Below are positions 8,750 to 18,653 of a DNA stretch of 62,186 nucleotides, piece by piece. Source of the DNA: Clostridia bacterium (GTDB lineage: Bacteria > Bacillota > Clostridia > Christensenellales > Aristaeellaceae); assembly GCA_017936375.1 (NCBI GenBank), contig JAGBFR010000061.1, positions 1-62,186 on the forward strand, written 5' to 3'. The position numbers and the translations under genes were made by a program. Every line of letters starts with the position of its first letter. The first letter of the stretch is position 1. Under the pieces are notes generated by a model, which searched no databases, was not told where the DNA came from, and saw nothing but the letters and a program-made list of their open reading frames with translations.

Positions 8750-9678
8750 CAGGCCTGGCCCTCCTTTCTGGTGAGCATGTAGAGCAGGGCCATGCGCACG
8801 GCAACGCCGCTCTCCACCTGCTGGGTGATGACGGACTGCGGGCCGTCCGCCGCGCTGGAGGCGATTTCCACGCCGCGGTTCATCGGGCCCGGATGCATGA
8901 CCAGCGCATGCTTCTTCGCCAGCGCCACGCGCTCGGGCGTGATCTCCCAGTTGTCGCAGTATTCCGCGACGGACGGGAAGAGGCCCTTCTGCTGCCGCTC
9001 GCGCTGGATGCGCAAGCCCATGACGACGTCTGCGCCCTCGCAGGCGTCCTCAATGGTCGGGGATACCGTGCAGCCCAGCTTCTCAATCTGAACGGGAATC
9101 AGCGTCGGCGGCGCGCAGAGCACAACCTTCGCCCCCATCGTCGTCAGACCATAGATGTTGCTGCGCGCCACGCGGGAGTGCATGACGTCACCGCAGATGG
9201 CGACCTTGATGCCCTCAAGGCTGCCAAGGTGCTCGCGCATGGTCATCATATCCAGCAGCGCCTGCGTCGGATGCTCGTTCATGCCGTCGCCCGCGTTGAT
9301 GATGCTCGAGCGCACATGCTTGGCCAGCAGCGCCGGTGCGCCAGACATCGGATGGCGGATGATGATCACATCCGTGCCCATCTGGTCAAGCGTCACGCCG
9401 GTGTCGATCAGCGTCTCGCCCTTGGCGACGCTCGATGCGCTGGCGGAGATATTCGCCGCCGCGGCAGACATGTATTTACTCGCCAGCTCAAAGCTCATGC
9501 GCGTGCGGGTCGAGTTTTCATAGAACAGGGTCACGATGGACTTGCCCTGCAGGTGCGCCGTCTTCTTGTTGTTGGACCGCACAACCTGACGCATCATCAT
9601 CGCTGTGTCCAGGATGCCGGTGATCTCCTCGCGGCTCACGCCGTCAAGGCCCAGCAGGTCTTTCCTCTTGAGATTCAC
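8749..9678 (-). CDS. pyrB: Aspartate carbamoyltransferase, catalytic subunit
   Basis: A 309-residue enzyme that joins carbamoyl phosphate and aspartate. The carbamoyl-phosphate site STRTR is at 56-60, HPTQ at 136-139, and GPMNRG lies near the C-terminus. The start is GTG, giving MNLKRKD. No pyrI regulatory subunit is present, so control is likely through PyrR attenuation. A 64-nt gap separates it from pyrR. Confidence 0.95.
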   Translation of the reverse strand: MNLKRKDLLGLDGVSREEITGILDTAMMMRQVVRSNNKKTAHLQGKSIVTLFYENSTRTRMSFELASKYMSAAAANISASASSVAKGETLIDTGVTLDQMGTDVIIIRHPMSGAPALLAKHVRSSIINAGDGMNEHPTQALLDMMTMREHLGSLEGIKVAICGDVMHSRVARSNIYGLTTMGAKVVLCAPPTLIPVQIEKLGCTVSPTIEDACEGADVVMGLRIQRERQQKGLFPSVAEYCDNWEITPERVALAKKHALVMHPGPMNRGVEIASSAADGPQSVITQQVESGVAVRMALLYMLTRKEGQA

Positions 9679-9742
9679 AGGTTCACTCGCCTTTCTCTCG
9701 TCCGGCCCGCCGCATGCGGCAGGCCCCGCCTCGTCCTCTGGG

Positions 9743-10438
<696 letters not shown>

Positions 10439-10445
10439 TCAGTTC

Positions 10446-10474
10446 ATTATAGCATCGCAGAGCAAAAAAGAAAA
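10446..10474 (-). promoter_or_regulatory. Probable promoter of the pyr operon
   Basis: TATAAT (10446-10451) is preceded at 17 nt by a weak TTTTCT box that overlaps the T-tract of the upstream gene's terminator. The initiation site would lie just before the PyrR-binding hairpin. Confidence 0.55.
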
Positions 10475-10502
10475 GAGGGAAAAGTCAATCTCCCTCTTTT
10501 CC
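10464..10502 (-). terminator. Terminator of the patatin gene
   Basis: GAGGGA and TCCCTC pair around a 10-nt loop (10475-10496), followed on the minus strand by a T-rich tract. It immediately precedes the pyr promoter. Confidence 0.8.
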
Positions 10503-10537
10503 ATGAAAAACATACGAAAGAACCGCGCAGACTTCGC

Positions 10538-11380
10538 TTATGCGTTCAGATACGCCTTCAGCGCCGCCATCCTTGCCTCACCGTCCGCAAGGCCGATGCC
10601 GTGCACGCGCGCCAGCTCCGCTGGATCCTTTTCAAGCCGCTTGATATTCAGCGCCTCATGCGGGCGGATCACAAAGATCCTGCCTTCCCTTTCCAGCTGC
10701 GCAACGTCCTCCACCTGCGCGTTATAGCGATCATGGCGCTCCATCAGCGTCCTGCAGAGGTTCGGGTATTTATGATAGAACGCCTTGATCAGCGCCGGAT
10801 TCATCGGCCTCTTGCGGTAATCCGCCGGCTGGGTCAGCACGACGATCACCTTGTCAAGCCCCATGGAAAGCGCCTGACGGACGGGAATGCTGTCCGCGAT
10901 GCCGCCATCCAGATACTTTTTGTCCCCGATGGGCACGAATCTCGAACAGAAAGGCATCGACGCACTCGCGCGCATCATCTCAATATCGCCAAGCAGATGA
11001 TGCATCTGCATATACTCCGCCTCGCCCGTCTCCACGTTCGTCACGGTCACCCAATACTCGCCGCCGTGCGCTTCAAAGGCTTCCTCATCAAAGACGTCAT
11101 ACTGCGTAGGGATGACATAATAAGCAAAATTCTTATTCACGATATCGCCTGTGGTCAGCAGCGAACGGAAGCCCATGTTCCTTGGGTCGCCGGCGAATCG
11201 CTGATTATAGCGCAGCACCCTGCCCCGCTGCTTTGAAAACAGATTGCAGCCAAAGCATGCGCCCGCCGACACGCTCACGATCACATCCACATGGACGTCA
11301 TGATCAAGAAACGTATCCAGCACGCCCGCCGTATACATGCCGCGCATTGCGCCGCCCTCAAGCACAAGGCCAACCCTCAT
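10538..11380 (-). CDS. Patatin-like phospholipase
   Basis: A 280-residue lipid acyl hydrolase of the bacterial YlbK/RssA-like patatin group. The oxyanion-hole GGAMRG, the nucleophile elbow SVSAGA (Ser-Asp dyad) and the catalytic Asp in YLDGGIADS are all present. ATG at 11380 has AAGGGGG 8 nt upstream; a GTG one codon earlier is less well placed. It lies between its own terminator and that of the MgtC gene, so it appears monocistronic. The lipid substrate is unknown. Confidence 0.9.
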   Translation of the reverse strand: MRVGLVLEGGAMRGMYTAGVLDTFLDHDVHVDVIVSVSAGACFGCNLFSKQRGRVLRYNQRFAGDPRNMGFRSLLTTGDIVNKNFAYYVIPTQYDVFDEEAFEAHGGEYWVTVTNVETGEAEYMQMHHLLGDIEMMRASASMPFCSRFVPIGDKKYLDGGIADSIPVRQALSMGLDKVIVVLTQPADYRKRPMNPALIKAFYHKYPNLCRTLMERHDRYNAQVEDVAQLEREGRIFVIRPHEALNIKRLEKDPAELARVHGIGLADGEARMAALKAYLNA

Positions 11381-11481
11381 CACACACGCCCCCTTTGATG
11401 GAATCCATCATATCACATCCGCACATTCTTTTCCACAGGCGCATGATATTCAGTCGATTATTCATTCTTCTCCACACAAAA

Positions 11482-11513
11482 GACCTGCACCCGGTGCTCC
11501 GGATGCAGGCCGA
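11482..11513 (-). terminator. Terminator of the MgtC-family gene
   Basis: CCTGCA pairs with TGCAGG and an inner CCGG with CCGG (11484-11509), followed on the minus strand by TCTTTTG. Confidence 0.75.
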
Positions 11514-11538
11514 TTGGTATTCACTTTGCTGCCTGCCG

Positions 11539-12249
11539 TCAGATATTTCTGGTGCGCACGACGCTGATATTCTCATGCTCGGAGAGCATGGCGATGATAT
11601 CGACATAGCGCGTGTGGCTCGGCATGGTCAGCGTATAGAGATTGGTGTAGAGATTGCCCTCCGGGCGATTCTCCGCATGGAAGTCGACGTCCAGAATCTT
11701 GACGCCCATCTTGCTGAAGCACTCGTTGAGGAAGGCCAGCGTCTCCGTGCGGTGCACAAACTTGACCTCCAGCTTCTTAAGCGTATGGACGCGGACGATC
11801 CGCTGCAGCAGCTTGAGCACGATCAGCACGATCAGACCCGCCGCCAGCGCGATGGACGCATAGCCGTAGCCCGACGCAAGGCCGATACAGGCCATGCACC
11901 AGAGCGACGCCGCCGTCGTCAGGCCGGAGATCTTTCGGTCGCTCATCACAATCGTGCCTGCGCCAAGGAAGCCAACGCCGGATACGACCGTCGAGGTGAT
12001 GCGGCCCGCACTGACATTGATCAGCCCGCCCGCATTGAGCGCAAGAACGCTGCCGATCGTCTGATGCTCGATGATGGCAATCACCGCCGCGCCGACGCCG
12101 ACCAGCACATGCGTGCGCATGCCCGCCGGCCGGTTTTTGATCTCGCGGTCAATGCCCACGATCGCGCCGATAAACACCGCGACAAACAGTCTGAAGACGA
12201 TATCGCCCATGGTGAGCATCTCACCAAAGTTGGAAAACCCGTTCTGCAT
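11539..12249 (-). CDS. MgtC/SapB-family membrane protein
   Basis: A 236-residue protein with four to five N-terminal membrane helices bearing the family signature (GAIVGIDREIKNRPAGMRTH, GVGFLGAGTI, TTAASLW) and a C-terminal ACT-like cytosolic domain from about residue 155. MgtC proteins act in magnesium-limited growth and modulate ATP synthase; the exact role here is unknown. The start MQNGFSNF is chosen because AAGGTGA lies 6 nt upstream. Its C-terminal domain resembles the small protein at 13179, two genes away. Confidence 0.9.
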   Translation of the reverse strand: MQNGFSNFGEMLTMGDIVFRLFVAVFIGAIVGIDREIKNRPAGMRTHVLVGVGAAVIAIIEHQTIGSVLALNAGGLINVSAGRITSTVVSGVGFLGAGTIVMSDRKISGLTTAASLWCMACIGLASGYGYASIALAAGLIVLIVLKLLQRIVRVHTLKKLEVKFVHRTETLAFLNECFSKMGVKILDVDFHAENRPEGNLYTNLYTLTMPSHTRYVDIIAMLSEHENISVVRTRNI

Positions 12250-12363
12250 GCTTCTCACCTTACTTCCGGGCTGCAAAGGCCGGGCTGACTCACGCCTCCC
12301 GGTCCCCGCTCCGCCGCAGCCGCCGCTGCCGGCATGCCCTCATTTCAGGCGGATATGCCGTGC

Positions 12364-13164
12364 TTACAGGTACGGAATCATATCCGCCAGCTTGTCAAAA
12401 ATCAGATGCGGCTTGACGTCGGACGTCTCCACATCCTCCATCGTTGCCTCGCCGGAGAGCACGAGGATGCCGGTCATGCCGTGATTGACGCCGGTTGCCA
12501 CATCCGTATACAGGCGGTCGCCGACCATTGCCATCTCCTCGAGCTTATAGCCCGTGCGGGCAAGCGCCTCATCGACAATGCCCTTATGCGGCTTGCCGCA
12601 GATCACGTCCGCCTTACGGCCCGTGCTCGCCTCGATGAACGCCATGATCGCGCCCATATCCGGGATAAAGCCGGTCTCCGTCGGGCAGTTATAGTCCGGA
12701 TGGGTGGCGATATACGGCTTGCCATAGCGGATGTAGTCGCAGACCTTGCACATCTTGGCATAGTCCAGCGTCGTATCAAACGCCACGAGCACGTAATCCG
12801 CGTCGTCCTCGGTCAGCTCCATGCCCATGGAGATGAGCTCCTCGCGCAGCATCGGATTGCCCAGCAGATAGCACTTCTTACCGGGGAAATGCTCCTTGCA
12901 GTAGCGCACAGCCGCATGTCCGGAGGACATGACGTCGCGGTATTGCTCCGCCACGCCCATCTTCTCCAGCTTCTTCGCATACACAGATGCGGATTTGCTG
13001 GAATTGTTCGTCAGGAATCTCGCGGTACGGCCCGTGCGCTCCAGCGCTGCCAGAAAGTCCAGCGAGCCTTCAATCAGCTTATCGCCCAGGTAGAAGGTGC
13101 CGTCCATATCCAGCAGGAAGCAGCGGATGCCGCTGAGCCTCTCGCGGATCTCTTCATGTGTCAT
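12364..13164 (-). CDS. HAD-superfamily IIA phosphatase (NagD-like)
   Basis: A 266-residue hydrolase with the HAD motifs FLLDMDGTFYLGD (nucleophile Asp), TNNSSKS (motif II), the CGKPHKG lysine and GDRLYTD (motif IV). The C2-type IIA cap lies between motifs II and III. Members dephosphorylate small phosphates such as nucleoside monophosphates, phosphoglycolate or p-nitrophenyl phosphate; the substrate cannot be assigned. It is 14 nt downstream of the gene at 13179 and probably co-transcribed with it. Confidence 0.9.
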   Translation of the reverse strand: MTHEEIRERLSGIRCFLLDMDGTFYLGDKLIEGSLDFLAALERTGRTARFLTNNSSKSASVYAKKLEKMGVAEQYRDVMSSGHAAVRYCKEHFPGKKCYLLGNPMLREELISMGMELTEDDADYVLVAFDTTLDYAKMCKVCDYIRYGKPYIATHPDYNCPTETGFIPDMGAIMAFIEASTGRKADVICGKPHKGIVDEALARTGYKLEEMAMVGDRLYTDVATGVNHGMTGILVLSGEATMEDVETSDVKPHLIFDKLADMIPYL

Positions 13165-13178
13165 TGGTCATAACCCCT

Positions 13179-13526
13179 TTACATCGGTCGTATCTGAACG
13201 CTCTGCACCGTCCTGATTGCGGACAGGCTGCTGACCACATCCGACTGCTCCACCGTCTCGGGCAGATGCAGACGGTATGTGTTGGTAAACAGCGTGCTTT
13301 CCCCTATGCCATCCTTGTTGAGTGAGAGATCGAGTACCCCGATCCCCGCATCAGCATAGTAGGCGTCAATCAGCGGCAGCGTGACGCCCCGGTCATGGAA
13401 GGTCACGATGCACACGAGCTCGTCCTGATGTCGGTTCCGGTCAAACTCCTGCCGCCTGCGTCTGCGATACTCGAGCGCCGCCAGAATGGCAGCGGCAAGC
13501 ACAAGCAGCAGCATGTCAAGCAGCAT
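13179..13526 (-). CDS. Membrane-anchored protein resembling the MgtC C-terminal domain
   Basis: A 115-residue protein with one N-terminal membrane helix (residues 2-19), an arginine-rich linker (YRRRRRQEFDR) and a soluble domain. The domain follows the pattern of the MgtC C-terminus encoded at 11539: GIGVLDLSLNKDGIGESTLF and TNTYRLHLPE here against GVKILDVDFHAENRPEGNLY and TNLYTLTMPS there, ending VQSVQIRP against ISVVRTRN. It thus looks like an ACT-like sensor domain attached to a single helix instead of the MgtC membrane part. GAGAGG precedes the ATG. Function unknown. Confidence 0.65.
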   Translation of the reverse strand: MLLDMLLLVLAAAILAALEYRRRRRQEFDRNRHQDELVCIVTFHDRGVTLPLIDAYYADAGIGVLDLSLNKDGIGESTLFTNTYRLHLPETVEQSDVVSSLSAIRTVQSVQIRPM

Positions 13527-13541
13527 GGTCAGCGCCTCTCT

Positions 13542-13898
13542 TTATACGTTCTTTGTCGCAATGACGTCAACGCCCGTGCCGGCGACATTCTCAAGAACGA
13601 CGTCGCCGATCTTAACCGGGGCGATCATCTCAACATTCTTGAGCGCCTTCACACAATCGAAAATCTTATCCTTCGGGATGTCGCTCTTCGTCTTGACGGA
13701 GACCATGGCCAGCTTGCCGCCCACCACGCGCACCGTGCTGGTGACAATGCGGGTCGGATTGGTCAGCTCCTTCTTGGCATAGGCAGCGCCGCGCGGGCAG
13801 GTATTGCCGGTAACGGTCTTGACCTCATTGCCCTCCATCTCCACCGTCAGGGGACAGCCGAGCGGGCAGCCGATGCAAATCAGATTGACAGTTTTCAT
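13542..13898 (-). CDS. DUF1667 iron-sulfur-type protein
   Basis: A 118-residue protein with the cysteine pattern of DUF1667 (CIGCPLGCPL near the N-terminus, then GNTCPRGAAYAKKE), which probably binds a metal or Fe-S cluster. The family is consistently encoded after GlpA-like and FAD-dependent oxidoreductase genes, as here. An ATG at 13904 overlaps the previous stop as ATGA, but GGAGG is only one base from it; the ATG at 13898 has GGAGG at 7 nt and is preferred. Likely electron transfer or complex assembly, not proven. Confidence 0.85.
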   Translation of the reverse strand: MKTVNLICIGCPLGCPLTVEMEGNEVKTVTGNTCPRGAAYAKKELTNPTRIVTSTVRVVGGKLAMVSVKTKSDIPKDKIFDCVKALKNVEMIAPVKIGDVVLENVAGTGVDVIATKNV

Positions 13899-13900
13899 GC

Positions 13901-15169
13901 TCATGCCTCCTCCAGCGTCACGGTGATATGGTCAAGGTCGGCGTGCTCCTTGAGCGCCTTCGCCTTGAGGATAACGGTCTCCATCTCGCCCGGAGCGAGA
14001 ACGGGGCGCTTCTTGCTGAAGAGCACATCCTCGCCGGCATAGACGACGATCTTCTTGTTCTTGTACACATTGGCCACGCGGAAGCGCAGGGTCACCAGCG
14101 CATCGTCCGCCAGATGATCCGGGCAGATGCGGACCGGCACGCTGTAGCGCACGCCGCCCTCGCAGACCACCTTGAGCTCCTTGGCCTCCTCGCTCATACA
14201 GCCGCCCTGAATGTAGGCAGCGGCATGGCGGCCGGCCGCAGCAGCCTCTTCAGAGACGAAGTCGACCAGATCATGCACATGCAGCACGTTGCCCGCGGCG
14301 AAGATGCCCGGGATGTTGGTCTGCAGATCCTCGCCGACCAGCGGTCCGTTGGTCAGCGGGCTGAGCGCAACGTCAGCGCTGCGGCTGAGCTCGTTCTCCG
14401 GAATCAGGCCGCAGGAGAGCAGCAGCGTATCGCACTCATAGAATTCCTCGGTGCCGGGGATCGGCTTGAAGCCGTCCACCTGCGCCAGCGTGATGCCCTC
14501 CACGCGCTTCTTGCCCTTGATATCCACGACGGTGTGGCTCAGCTTCAGCGGGATGCCATAGTCATCCAAGCACTGCACGATGTTGCGCTTGAGGCCGCCG
14601 GAATACGGCATGAGCTCGGCAACAACCTTGACCTCGGCGCCTTCCAGCGTCATGCGGCGGGCCATAATCAGTCCGATATCGCCGGAGCCGAGGATGACGA
14701 CCTTGCGGCCGGGCATGAAGCCCTCCATATTGACCAGGCGCTGCGCAGTACCGGCGGTATAGATGCCGGCCGGACGATAGCCCGGGATGCTCAGCGCGCC
14801 GCGCGGGCGCTCGCGGCAGCCCATCGCGAGGATGACCGCCTTCGGATGCAGCTGGAACAGGCCGTCTTCGCGGTTCATGGCGGTCACGGTCTTATCCGCG
14901 GCCAGATCCATGACCATGGTGCCCAGCTTATAGGGAATGCCCAGCTCCTCCACCTGCTGGATGAAGCGGCCGGCGTACTCGGGGCCGGTCAGCTCCTCCT
15001 TAAAGGTATGCAGGCCGAAGCCATTATGAATACACTGATTGAGGATGCCGCCCAGCTCGTTGTCGCGCTCGAGGATCAGGATGTCCTGAATGCCAGCTTT
15101 GCGCGCGGCCACAGCAGCCGCCAGACCGGCGGGGCCGCCGCCGATAATGACAAGTTCGTACTCTTTCAT
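13901..15169 (-). CDS. FAD/NAD(P)-dependent oxidoreductase (GlpA/DUF1667-associated)
   Basis: A 422-residue pyridine-nucleotide-disulfide-type flavoprotein with two Rossmann sites (VIIGGGPAGLAAAVAARKAG and VVILGSGDIGLIMARR) and the GIFAAGN FAD signature. No redox-active CxxC is evident. ATG at 15169 is chosen for AGGAGG upstream. It overlaps neither neighbour by more than a few bases and lies between the GlpA-like and DUF1667 genes. The three probably form an NAD(P)-linked glycerol-3-phosphate (or related alcohol) dehydrogenase complex, by analogy with similar operons. Confidence 0.85.
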   Translation of the reverse strand: MKEYELVIIGGGPAGLAAAVAARKAGIQDILILERDNELGGILNQCIHNGFGLHTFKEELTGPEYAGRFIQQVEELGIPYKLGTMVMDLAADKTVTAMNREDGLFQLHPKAVILAMGCRERPRGALSIPGYRPAGIYTAGTAQRLVNMEGFMPGRKVVILGSGDIGLIMARRMTLEGAEVKVVAELMPYSGGLKRNIVQCLDDYGIPLKLSHTVVDIKGKKRVEGITLAQVDGFKPIPGTEEFYECDTLLLSCGLIPENELSRSADVALSPLTNGPLVGEDLQTNIPGIFAAGNVLHVHDLVDFVSEEAAAAGRHAAAYIQGGCMSEEAKELKVVCEGGVRYSVPVRICPDHLADDALVTLRFRVANVYKNKKIVVYAGEDVLFSKKRPVLAPGEMETVILKAKALKEHADLDHITVTLEEA

Positions 15170-15180
15170 GCTGCCCCTCC

Positions 15181-16617
15181 TCAAATCCGGTCCTTGTTGA
15201 TGCCGACGATCAGCTCAGAGCCATGGCCGGCCTTGGTGATGTCGTTCATATCCACGCCGCGTTCACGCGCGAGGATCTCCATGACGCGCGGGCTGCAGAA
15301 GCCGCCCTGGCAGCGGCCCATGCCGGCGCGGGTGCGGCGCTTCACGCCGTCCAGGCTCTTGGCGCCCGGCACGCGGCGGATGGCGTCGATGATCTCGCCC
15401 TCGGTGATGGTCTCGCAGCGGCAGATGACCGTGCCGTAGGCCGGATTCTCCTTGATGAGCTTCACACGCTCCTCAAAGCTCAGCGCCTTGGGATCGACGA
15501 TGCCCTTGCGGGTGCCGTCGAAGGTCGGATCGTCCTCAAGGCCGAGGATGTCGGTGACGATGCCCGCGACCATCCTGCCGATCGCCGGCGCGCTGGACAG
15601 GCCCGGGGACTCGATGGCGGCGCAGTCGACAAAGCCGTCGCAGACCTCGCCGATGAAGAAGTCATGGCGGGCCTCATGGGCGCGCAGGCCGGCGAAGTTG
15701 GTGATCACCTGGCGCAGCGGCACATTCTTAACCGCGAGGGAGCACTTTTCGCGCACCTCGTCAAGGCCGTCCTTCGTGGTGTTGGTGGCTTCCTTCCTGC
15801 TCTGGTCCATGTCGATGGCGGTCGGGCCGACGATGGTATTGCCATGGACGGTCGGCGCGACGAGCACGCCCTTGCCGAACTTACCCGGCAGCTGGAAGAT
15901 GGTGTTCTTCACATGGCCTCCCGTGGTGCGGTCCAGCAGGAAATAGTCGCCGCGGCGCGGGGTGATCGTCATGCGATCGTCGGAGACCATGTTGTGGATC
16001 ACATCGGAATAGACGCCGGCTGCGTTGACGACAACCTTCGCCTCCAGGTCGCCCTGATTGGTATGCACAACCCAGCCGCCATCAATCTTGGTAAGACCCG
16101 TAACGACGGTATCAAACTTGAACTTCGCGCCATTCTTGGCCGCATTCTCCGCCAGCGCGAAGGTCAGGCCGAACGGGCAGACGATACCGCCGGTGGGCGC
16201 ATACAGCGCAGCCACAGCCGCGTCGCTGATGTTGGGCTCCATGGCCACGAGCTCCTCGCGCTCGATGATGCGCAGGCCCTCGACGCCATTCTTCACGCCG
16301 TTTTCATAGAGCTTGACCAGATTCGGGCGGTCCTCCTCGCTGAGCATCACGACGAGGCTGCCATTCTGGATGTAATGGAAATCCAGCTCCTTGGACAGCT
16401 CCGGCATGATGCGGCTGCCCTCGACGTTCAGCTTGGCCATCAGGCTGCCGTTCGCAGCGTCATAACCGGCATGGACGATGGCGCTGTTCGCCTTCGTCGT
16501 GCCGCAGCAGACGTCCTCTTCACGCTCGACGACGAGAATATCGGCCTTCTTGCGGGACAGCTCACGTGCCACCGCGCAGCCGGATACGCCGGCGCCGATT
16601 ACGATAATGTCATGCAT
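15181..16617 (-). CDS. GlpA-like FAD-dependent dehydrogenase with BFD-type [2Fe-2S] domain
   Basis: A 478-residue DAO-fold flavoprotein. The N-terminal VIGAGVSGCAVARELSRK is the FAD site; the C-terminal ~80 residues contain the four BFD-like cysteines (ICRCET and GRCQGGFCSPR). This architecture is that of anaerobic glycerol-3-phosphate dehydrogenase GlpA and related clostridial enzymes. The start MHDIIVIGAG is chosen for AAAGGAG upstream. It heads the three-gene unit with the FAD oxidoreductase and DUF1667. No glycerol kinase or facilitator is nearby, so the substrate is inferred. Confidence 0.85.
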   Translation of the reverse strand: MHDIIVIGAGVSGCAVARELSRKKADILVVEREEDVCCGTTKANSAIVHAGYDAANGSLMAKLNVEGSRIMPELSKELDFHYIQNGSLVVMLSEEDRPNLVKLYENGVKNGVEGLRIIEREELVAMEPNISDAAVAALYAPTGGIVCPFGLTFALAENAAKNGAKFKFDTVVTGLTKIDGGWVVHTNQGDLEAKVVVNAAGVYSDVIHNMVSDDRMTITPRRGDYFLLDRTTGGHVKNTIFQLPGKFGKGVLVAPTVHGNTIVGPTAIDMDQSRKEATNTTKDGLDEVREKCSLAVKNVPLRQVITNFAGLRAHEARHDFFIGEVCDGFVDCAAIESPGLSSAPAIGRMVAGIVTDILGLEDDPTFDGTRKGIVDPKALSFEERVKLIKENPAYGTVICRCETITEGEIIDAIRRVPGAKSLDGVKRRTRAGMGRCQGGFCSPRVMEILARERGVDMNDITKAGHGSELIVGINKDRI

Positions 16618-16643
16618 GTTCAATTTCTCCTTTGTCCATACAC

Positions 16644-17222
16644 TCATGATTGACGTTTCTTTCGTTGATTGGAATCAATCTTTCGCAGCAGCTTGAAAAT
16701 GGGGGCAATCTGGGTCTGGAAAGCTTTGTTGCATTTCTGCTCGACAAAGAAACGGAATTCGTCCGCTTCCTTCCCCATTTCCTCTTTTGAAATCATATAG
16801 CCGCCGTACTGGTCGCGGAAGAGATAGAAATAATCCGCATCCTCGCCAAGCTTTGCCACACTGTCATATGTCAGCGGATCGCCCAGCGACGTATTCTCCG
16901 GCAGGGTAATGACCTCCATCGCATTATCGCGAAAGAGATACCGGGACGCCGGAAATTCCAGACCGGCATCCTTGATCCCCTTCACGATCTTATTCGCTGT
17001 ATGATTGGCCTGTGCGTACTTGCTGCTGGTCAGATATGCGCCGTAGACGATCAGCAGCGCACCCCACCACTGCGAAAAATTGAGTATGCCTGCAGCCATC
17101 GCAGCAAAGCTGATGAGCGAGCGCACAATAAGATTTTTCCTGCAGAAGAGATCGTACTGCATATGCGCCAGCGCCTGAAATGTCTTTTCATTATGCCGCA
17201 TGGTTGCCTGGTAATGAATCAT
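16644..17222 (-). CDS. YcxB-like membrane protein
   Basis: A 192-residue protein with two close membrane helices at about residues 34-68 and a C-terminal soluble region whose YFYLFRDQYGGYMISKEEM pattern resembles the YcxB-like domain. Function of that family is unknown. A start four codons upstream exists, but only the ATG at 17222 has GGAG at a proper distance. It ends 26 nt before the GlpA-like start and may be transcribed with it. Confidence 0.5.
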   Translation of the reverse strand: MIHYQATMRHNEKTFQALAHMQYDLFCRKNLIVRSLISFAAMAAGILNFSQWWGALLIVYGAYLTSSKYAQANHTANKIVKGIKDAGLEFPASRYLFRDNAMEVITLPENTSLGDPLTYDSVAKLGEDADYFYLFRDQYGGYMISKEEMGKEADEFRFFVEQKCNKAFQTQIAPIFKLLRKIDSNQRKKRQS

Positions 17223-17281
17223 AGGGTTCTCCATTCAGATGTTAAGCGGATATAAAGTTCACGGTGTAAACCAGTTGAAAA

Positions 17282-17317
17282 GAAGCCTGAGAGGCATTTG
17301 AGCCTCTCAGACTTCTT
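17282..17317 (-). terminator. Terminator of the TRAP operon
   Basis: CTGAGAGGC pairs with GCCTCTCAG around ATTTGA (17287-17310), extended by GAAG/CTTC pairs; the minus strand ends in CTTCTTTTC. Confidence 0.85.
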
Positions 17318-17348
17318 CAGCTCAAAGCAATCGAGCAATACTCTTCAA

Positions 17349-18653
17349 TTAGCCGTACATCAGATCCGGCACGATGGTGATCAGGATCGGGCAGTACGTA
17401 CAGAGGATCAGCACGATGACCAGCGCCAGGATGTAGGGCCAGATTTCCTTGAGGAAGTCGGAAATCTGGGTGCCCGTGATACCACAGACGGTGAACATCA
17501 TCGAGCCGAACGGCGGGGTCAGACCGCCGATCATGATGTTGACAATCGCAACGAGACCGAAGTGATACACGTCGATGCCCAGCTGCTGAGCGACAGGCAG
17601 CAGCAGCGGGGTGGTGATCATCAGAACCGCGCCGCCCTCCAAGAACATGCCCATGATCAGCAGGAAGATGTTGACCAGAACGAAGAAGACATGCTTATTC
17701 GTGGTCAGCGCCAGAATAGCGCTCGCCAGGATTCTCGGCAGGTTGATCATCGTCAGATACTGACCGAAGACGTTGGCGGAAACCATGATCAGAACGACCG
17801 CAGAGGTGCCGGAGATGGACTCGAGCAGGATCGGGATCAGATGCTTACGCAGGCTCAGCTTCTTGTAGATGAACTTGCCGACGATGAAGGCATACAGAAC
17901 CGCGAACGCGCCGCCCTCGGACGGGGTGAACATGCCCAGACGCAGACCGATGATGATGCCAAACGGGAAGAACAGACCCCAGAAGGAAACCAGCGCCTGC
18001 TTGAGGATCACCGGAATCGGCGGCAGCTTTTCACGGGTGCGCGGATAGTTGCGTTTGTGCGCAATGATCGCCGTGGTGATCATCATCGCGCCGGTCATCA
18101 GGATGCCCGGCACATAGCCAGCGGCAAACACGCGGCCCAGAGAAGCCTGCGCGATGAGCGCATACACGACGAGGTTGACTCCCGGCGGGATAACCGGCGT
18201 GGAGGCCGAGGATGCAGCGGAAACTGCAGCAGCATAGGCCATCGAATAACCGCGCTTCGCCATCTCGGGACAGAGCATGCGCGCGTCCATCGCAGCGTCG
18301 GCGTTGGCAGAGCCGGAGCAGCCACCCATGAGCATGGACAGCAGCACGTTCACCTGCGCCAGACCGCCCTTCATGTGACCAGTCACGCACTCACAGAAGT
18401 CCATAAGCTTCTCGCTCAGGCCGCCGTAGGACATGACGGAGCCGGACATAATGAAGAACGGAATCGCCAGCATGGAGAAGGACTGGGTGGAGTTCATAAC
18501 CTTCTGCAGAATTAGCCACGGCTGAGAAGTCGTGCCGATGAACATGCAATAGAAGAAGGTGGAACCAAACAGTGCATAGACGATCGGCATGCCCAGGAAG
18601 TAGAAGGCGAAAACCATGATGATCGGAACCAGCTCAATAAACTCCAGCGTCAT
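17349..18653 (-). CDS. dctM: TRAP transporter large permease (DctM)
   Basis: A 434-residue polytopic protein with about twelve helices and the DctM features SGSAVASAS-like SGSANADAA near residue 130 and GGLTPPFGSMMF near the C-terminus. It uses the ion gradient to import the substrate delivered by the DctP protein. MTLEFIEL is chosen as start because AAGGAGG precedes it, even though this overlaps dctQ by 20 nt. It is the last gene of the operon. Confidence 0.95.
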   Translation of the reverse strand: MTLEFIELVPIIMVFAFYFLGMPIVYALFGSTFFYCMFIGTTSQPWLILQKVMNSTQSFSMLAIPFFIMSGSVMSYGGLSEKLMDFCECVTGHMKGGLAQVNVLLSMLMGGCSGSANADAAMDARMLCPEMAKRGYSMAYAAAVSAASSASTPVIPPGVNLVVYALIAQASLGRVFAAGYVPGILMTGAMMITTAIIAHKRNYPRTREKLPPIPVILKQALVSFWGLFFPFGIIIGLRLGMFTPSEGGAFAVLYAFIVGKFIYKKLSLRKHLIPILLESISGTSAVVLIMVSANVFGQYLTMINLPRILASAILALTTNKHVFFVLVNIFLLIMGMFLEGGAVLMITTPLLLPVAQQLGIDVYHFGLVAIVNIMIGGLTPPFGSMMFTVCGITGTQISDFLKEIWPYILALVIVLILCTYCPILITIVPDLMYG

